From: an uncultured Flavobacteriales bacterium
Lineage (GTDB): Bacteria > Bacteroidota > Bacteroidia > Flavobacteriales > Crocinitomicaceae
Length of the DNA stretch: 9,449 nt
Direction of reading: 5' to 3'
NCBI GenBank assembly: GCA_946886545.1
Contig: CAMPIU010000078.1
Span: 1-9,449, forward strand
Made by a program: the position numbers and the translations under genes. Positions 6,183 to 9,449 of the stretch are shown here, in pieces (positions within the stretch are counted from its first letter, which is position 1; every line of letters begins with the position of its first letter). The notes beneath the pieces are model-generated. The model searched no databases. It was not told the origin of the DNA and saw only the letters and a program-made list of their open reading frames with translations.

Positions 6183-6197
6183 AACTGAAGTTCAGTT
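6183..6197. repeat. 15-base perfect palindrome in the divergent promoter region
   Basis: AACTGAA-G-TTCAGTT is a perfect inverted repeat, ending 35 bases before the sigma-54-like promoter and just beyond operator unit 3. It has the size of a dimeric-regulator site. It could be an enhancer site for the sigma-54 promoter, although those are usually farther upstream. No binder is identified. Confidence 0.4.
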
Positions 6198-6232
6198 GAA
6201 TTTAACACTGAAATGCTCTGAATTAACACTTT

Positions 6233-6249
6233 TTGGCACCGAATTTGCT
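6233..6249 (+). promoter_or_regulatory. Sigma-54 (RpoN) type -24/-12 promoter
   Basis: TTGGCACCGAATTTGCT matches the consensus YTGGCACGrnnnTTGCW at every defined position except one (C for G after GGCAC). The GG at 6235-6236 and GC at 6247-6248 are 12 bases apart, the required spacing. The transcript would start near 6259, just ahead of the ATG at 6272, leaving a leader of about 12 bases. Use of this promoter requires RpoN and an AAA+ activator encoded elsewhere. Confidence 0.7.
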
Positions 6250-6271
6250 AATCACGAGTTTTGCAAAACAC

Positions 6272-7180
6272 ATGAATAAACTTGTTACACTTTTTAGCGT
6301 TTTTATTGGTTTCTCGGCAGCTTATAGTCAGATAACTATCGGGACCCCGGGTGCTCAGCAGATTTTCGGGGCGGTTTCGAGCGTGGGAAGAGATATTGTA
6401 CGAGCTGCGGAATACAAGAAAGAGAAGGAAGAACAAGAAGCTCGGGAAGCGGAATTTGCGGGAATTGTTTCCAGAGCAGATGAATTGTTTATAGCAGGAA
6501 GATACCAGGAAGCCGGTGAGCTTTACAATCAGGCTTTAGCACTCAAACAGGATCAATACCCAAGAGATCAGATCGCGAGATGTAATGCCGAATTGGCCCG
6601 GGTTAACAAAGAAGAATACCAGCTTCTGATCGATAAAGCAGACAGCTCTTATACGCAAATGAATTACGATTTGGCGCTCCAACACTATACGGAAGCGCTG
6701 ACAAAAAAAGATCTGCAGTATCCGAAGGATCAGATAGCGAAGATAAAGGCAGATAAAGAACGCTGGAACAAAGTGCATTTCAGTGGCTTAGTGATTTCCG
6801 ATTCCCGGACAGATGAACTTTCATCGCGTGCTTATGCCAATGATCCGTTTTCTGATTTTGTGAAAACAGGGAAGTATTTCCTGATCGATGAATATTTGGT
6901 TTATTCCAACTTTCAGACATTGGATGGGATTGCCGTTCCTGCCAACACCCGTTTGGTAATTTACAGTGAGCCGTATTTCAAAGGACAGGTATTGCTTGAT
7001 GTGGTTGGCCCGGCAATCATCAATAACCAAACTAAAAAGACTCATATTGCTTCTTCAGAAGCTCATTCGCGTGAATTTATAGCACCTCTTCAAGCAATTT
7101 TCCCTCTGTCGGTCCGAAGTTGGAGCACCAGTGATATGAATAAATGGATCAAAGGCTCCATGGAAATAACAACACTTTAA
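6272..7180 (+). CDS. Secreted TPR protein with a C-terminal beta/gamma-crystallin-like domain (copy A)
   Basis: Function unknown. ATG 6272 is chosen, giving 302 residues beginning MNKLVTLFSVFIGFSAAYSQ, a good signal peptide. A longer reading from TTG 6233 would lie inside the sigma-54 promoter and has no signal peptide at its front. After an Ala/Glu/Lys-rich segment (41-62) come two TPR-like units at about 66-107 and 118-160 (GRYQEAGELYNQAL, MNYDLALQHYTEAL), each ending in QYPxDQIA. The C-terminal domain (168-302) includes TLDGIAVPANTRLVIYSEPYFKG, LLDVVGPAIINN and SVRSWS. The Y-x-x-x-x-F-x-G stretch with a following V-R resembles a single beta/gamma-crystallin motif. The gene runs straight into its paralogue, 10 bases downstream, so the pair is one operon under the sigma-54-like promoter. 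Periplasmic or surface location is inferred. Confidence 0.8.
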   Translation: MNKLVTLFSVFIGFSAAYSQITIGTPGAQQIFGAVSSVGRDIVRAAEYKKEKEEQEAREAEFAGIVSRADELFIAGRYQEAGELYNQALALKQDQYPRDQIARCNAELARVNKEEYQLLIDKADSSYTQMNYDLALQHYTEALTKKDLQYPKDQIAKIKADKERWNKVHFSGLVISDSRTDELSSRAYANDPFSDFVKTGKYFLIDEYLVYSNFQTLDGIAVPANTRLVIYSEPYFKGQVLLDVVGPAIINNQTKKTHIASSEAHSREFIAPLQAIFPLSVRSWSTSDMNKWIKGSMEITTL

Positions 7181-7190
7181 TATCTTAAAA

Positions 7191-8096
7191 ATGATGAGAA
7201 TTACTTTTACCTTATTGGCATTCATTTGTTCTTCAGGTTTGGTGCTTGCACAAAACGGAGGAAGAACACCAGCGGATACTCAGGAAGCATTCGAAAAAGA
7301 TCCTTTAATTATTCGCGACACGAGAGAAAGTAGTACTGTTTCTGAAGCAGCTGCTATTATCACTGCTGTCCGGACCGATCTGAACACCCGGGCAAGGGGC
7401 ACTGCCGGAAGTCCTTCCGCTTTTACGGAGGCAGACTACAAAACACTGACTGTGAATGCGGATAACTTTATGCTTCAGCGGAAGTATGGAGATGCGATTC
7501 TCTTGTATAATGAGATCCTTACCAACAAAAGCGATCAGTATGCCAAAGACCGAATTCAGGAAGCACGAGCGCTGCAGGCGAAACAGCAAAAAGAAGAAGA
7601 ACAACTGAAAAAAGATGAGATCCTGCGTGCTAAAGCGGAATTCGCTTCATCAACCAGGTACGATAAGCACATTGTTCACTTCACAGGCGCCCTGATCTCA
7701 GATGAATTTTCTTCCGTAAAAGGGACTAGTAAAGCATTTGACATGAAGGATCGGTATTCCAATTTCCTGCGACCGGGAAAATACAATGTACTTGCTCACG
7801 AGCTTCAAAAGTCGAGCTACCATACACTTGATGGAATTGCAATTCCTGCCAATACCCGCTTGATCGTTTATAAGAACCAGCATTGCAGCGGTGAGATTTT
7901 ACTTGACATTACAGGTCCGGCTATCGTAAACAATGTCATCTGGTCTTATACAGATATTTATAAAGAAGTAAACACCAAAGAGTTCAATGCAGAGCTTCAG
8001 CCATATTTCCCGCAGGCCACTCGAAGCTGGAGCGTAACCGATATGCACAGCTGGTCTAAAGGATCTATGGAGATCATGGTGGAAGCAGGGCAGTGA
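7191..8096 (+). CDS. Secreted TPR protein with a C-terminal beta/gamma-crystallin-like domain (copy B)
   Basis: Tandem paralogue of copy A, 301 residues. Two adjacent ATGs (7191 and 7194) are possible starts; either gives a signal peptide ending near LVLA-Q. Residues 25-80 are a low-complexity linker. One TPR-like unit (about 84-128; RKYGDAILLYNEIL, DQYAKDRI) is followed by a Lys/Glu-rich coil (128-150). The C-terminal domain (162-301) closely follows copy A: HFTGALISD, TLDGIAIPANTRLIVY, LLDITGPAIVNN, FPQATRSWSVTDM and WSKGSMEI. It has one clear TPR-like unit where copy A has two, so the N-terminal halves have diverged while the C-terminal domain is conserved. This suggests the C-terminal domain does the binding. 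Role unknown. Confidence 0.78.
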   Translation: MMRITFTLLAFICSSGLVLAQNGGRTPADTQEAFEKDPLIIRDTRESSTVSEAAAIITAVRTDLNTRARGTAGSPSAFTEADYKTLTVNADNFMLQRKYGDAILLYNEILTNKSDQYAKDRIQEARALQAKQQKEEEQLKKDEILRAKAEFASSTRYDKHIVHFTGALISDEFSSVKGTSKAFDMKDRYSNFLRPGKYNVLAHELQKSSYHTLDGIAIPANTRLIVYKNQHCSGEILLDITGPAIVNNVIWSYTDIYKEVNTKEFNAELQPYFPQATRSWSVTDMHSWSKGSMEIMVEAGQ

Positions 8097-8121
8097 GGTT
8101 TTGAATGATATCTCTTCAAAA

Positions 8122-8167
8122 AAAGGCCGTTTGTTTTCCTTATTTATAGGGATGACAAACGGCCTTT
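8122..8167. terminator. Bidirectional intrinsic terminator
   Basis: Perfect 13-bp inverted repeat AAAGGCCGTTTGT (8122-8134) and ACAAACGGCCTTT (8155-8167) with a 20-base loop that may close further. It lies between convergent genes. Seven As at 8118-8124 give a T-run on the minus strand, so it should work best for the dioxygenase transcript. In the plus direction the T-run is only TTT. Confidence 0.85.
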
Positions 8168-8180
8168 GATAGTAAATGAA

Positions 8181-9080
8181 TTATTTTTTCTCCCAATTTT
8201 CTATCTCCTGATCCTGCCAAAGTGATGGGAAGAACTTGCGTTGCTGGGTCCTTGGATTGAGGTATTTTTTCCACTCACTTCCACCGGTAGCGGCCTGGTT
8301 TTCTCCCTTACTGTTCAGATAATGTTCTGCAGTTTCCAGGTGTACATTCGGCCACTTGAAATTGTATAAAAAATCAAACTGCCTGAAAGCTTGGATGAGT
8401 TCGTCTGATGGATTAGAAAAGCGCAGTAGTTTTTCTTCAAGCGTAACTCCCTGCATTTTTTCGGCTAGTGCGATCAGATCTTCCTGGTATTTTTCTTCAA
8501 AAAGCAATAGGGTTTGTGATTTTTGATGCGTTCCGCGTTTCAATCCGGCTTGTTTCCAATACAATTGTTCGAACAAGTCTTTCATGGGTTCTCCGATATG
8601 AGGATTTGTCTTATCCGTAAGCAGGTTTTGGATCCTGGTGCAATATAATTCGATAATCCGGAACTGGGCAGACTGAAACCCGCTTGCAGGAGTTAATGAA
8701 GCCCGGAATAAGTTGTAATCGTCATAATCCATTCCGTATTTCATCACATCGAATGAATTGATCAGGACTTCAGTGTACTTGATCAGACGGTTCATCTTAT
8801 TCAGAACTGTTTTTTCCGGTAAATCTTCCCGGACGAGTTGTTTTAGCTCATGGACCATCATTTTGAAGAAAAGTTCCGTCACCTGGTGATACATGATAAA
8901 GATCTCTTCATCCTTGAATGTGGTTCGGGGTTTTTGCAGGGAATGCAAAGTTTCAACTTCTATATAATCCCAATAGCACAAGGGTTTACTGTGGAATAAT
9001 CCTTTCAGATACGTTTCGGGATTTTCTCCCAGGTTTTCGTATTTCTGTTCTATTTGCTCTATCAATGATTTGTTTTCCAT
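8181..9080 (-). CDS. kynA: Tryptophan 2,3-dioxygenase
   Basis: Haem enzyme that opens the indole ring of L-tryptophan with O2 to give N-formylkynurenine, the first step of the kynurenine route to NAD or to anthranilate breakdown. Cytoplasmic; family members are tetramers. The ATG at 9080 gives 299 residues and is preceded by AAAAGGAA at a normal distance. The longer reading from 9122 would overlap the upstream gene. Family motifs: YWDYIEVETLHSLQ (36-49), DEEIFIMYHQVTELFFK with active-site H65, SGFQSAQFR (133-141) with the substrate-carboxylate Arg R141, WPNVH with probable haem ligand H247, and ATGGS (264-268). The last is usually GTGGS, and the region after H247 is divergent, suggesting a less typical TDO branch. 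It follows a truncated haemoglobin gene by 28 bases, so the two are probably co-transcribed. Confidence 0.93.
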   Translation of the reverse strand: MENKSLIEQIEQKYENLGENPETYLKGLFHSKPLCYWDYIEVETLHSLQKPRTTFKDEEIFIMYHQVTELFFKMMVHELKQLVREDLPEKTVLNKMNRLIKYTEVLINSFDVMKYGMDYDDYNLFRASLTPASGFQSAQFRIIELYCTRIQNLLTDKTNPHIGEPMKDLFEQLYWKQAGLKRGTHQKSQTLLLFEEKYQEDLIALAEKMQGVTLEEKLLRFSNPSDELIQAFRQFDFLYNFKWPNVHLETAEHYLNSKGENQAATGGSEWKKYLNPRTQQRKFFPSLWQDQEIENWEKK

Positions 9081-9084
9081 AAGA

Positions 9085-9092
9085 TTCCTTTT
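9085..9092 (-). promoter_or_regulatory. Ribosome binding site deciding the dioxygenase start
   Basis: Minus-strand AAAAGGAA ends 4 bases before the ATG at 9078-9080. It favours this start over the ATG at 9120-9122, whose product would begin inside the upstream gene. Such SD-like sites are rare in the rest of the window. Confidence 0.6.
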
Positions 9093-9108
9093 AGGGATAT
9101 TAAAATGC

Positions 9109-9449
9109 TTACTGGCCGGCATTGAACTGGCTTAGTTTTGTTTGCATGACTAAGCTGATCTTTGCTGCCCGGAGATGTGCTTCCTGCGCTTTCTCACCAA
9201 CGAAGAAGGTATCAATCGTTTCATGGAACATCCGGAGCCACTCCGAAAAATGTTCACCGGAAATCGGTAAATGAAGGTGATGCTGAAGCGGATTTCCTGA
9301 ATAGGTATGCTTGTCTAAAAGCAAGGTCTGCCAAAAGCGAACCATTTTCTCCAGATGTTCTGGCCAGTGATCCCCGATTTTCTCATTAAAAACAGGACCA
9401 AGCAACTCATTTTCGCGTGCTTTGGAATAAAATGAGTCAACCAGAAGTT
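9109..9449 (-). CDS. Group III truncated haemoglobin (5' end beyond the window)
   Basis: Small haem protein of the 2/2 globin fold. The frame is open to the right edge (LLVDSFYSKARENELLGPVFNEKI...). A start at 9405 (TTG) is therefore not real: it would cut off a typical family segment. Visible signatures are LLGPVFN, WPEHLEKMVRFWQTLLL, Y-S-G-NPLQHHLHLPI, and HFSEWLRMFHETIDTFF, whose leading H is the expected proximal haem ligand, then FVGEKAQEAHLRAAKISLVM. Group III proteins lack the glycine motifs of groups I and II, as here. Role in the family is poorly defined (O2, NO or peroxide chemistry, or haem handling). Its position directly upstream of a haem- and O2-dependent dioxygenase suggests a supporting role, by inference. 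Confidence 0.88.
   Translation of the reverse strand, partial: LLVDSFYSKARENELLGPVFNEKIGDHWPEHLEKMVRFWQTLLLDKHTYSGNPLQHHLHLPISGEHFSEWLRMFHETIDTFFVGEKAQEAHLRAAKISLVMQTKLSQFNAGQ

Noticed and set aside
6233..6271. TTG start giving a 13-residue longer TPR protein A
   Set aside because: The extension overlaps the sigma-54 promoter and lies upstream of the predicted transcript start. The ATG at 6272 begins a proper signal peptide.
9081..9122. Upstream ATG for the dioxygenase (14 extra residues)
   Set aside because: It overlaps the globin coding end and has no ribosome site. ATG 9080 has AAAAGGAA before it and family-like length.

Overview
The window looks like chromosomal DNA of a member of the Bacteroidota, most likely a flavobacterium-like organism. 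The grounds are AT-rich DNA, start codons mostly without Shine-Dalgarno sequences, several TAnnTTTG-type -7 promoter boxes, a lipoprotein of Bacteroidota style, and the general character of the proteins. The genus cannot be read from the sequence.

Left edge (1-138): the 3' end of an unrecognised plus-strand gene. It stops at a TAG at 64-66, but its frame stays open to a second stop at 136-138.

Block 155-6045 is entirely minus strand. In transcription order it holds a seven-helix membrane protein (7TM-4), a lipoprotein alpha/beta-hydrolase, three more seven-helix proteins (7TM-3, 7TM-2, 7TM-1), a histidine kinase of the NarX/DesK type with no extracellular sensor domain, and a NarL/LuxR-type response regulator. 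7TM-1 overlaps the kinase by 8 bases and the kinase overlaps the regulator by 20, so these three are translationally linked. The four 7TM proteins are clear paralogues with predicted N-out/C-in topology. The simplest model is that they are receptor subunits for the sensor-less kinase.

A 33-base element with a CTTAG-nn-CTAAG palindromic core occurs three times (2467-2499, 4274-4306, 6132-6164). Each copy lies exactly 19 bases upstream of a TAnnTTTG box pointing at a 7TM gene (7TM-1, 7TM-3, 7TM-4). The DNA between is not conserved, only the spacing. This looks like a regulon-specific operator in place of the usual -33 box, and the local response regulator is the obvious candidate binder. This is the main novelty candidate in the window.

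Block 6165-8180: a close match to a sigma-54 promoter (6233-6249) lies just ahead of two tandem plus-strand paralogues, secreted proteins with TPR-like repeats and a shared C-terminal domain that has a beta/gamma-crystallin-like motif. A perfect 13-bp-stem terminator (8122-8167) separates them from the convergent genes on the right.

Block 8181-9449 (minus strand): a group III truncated haemoglobin, cut by the window edge, is followed after 28 bases by tryptophan 2,3-dioxygenase, the first enzyme of the kynurenine pathway.

No tRNA, rRNA, CRISPR array or mobile element was seen.
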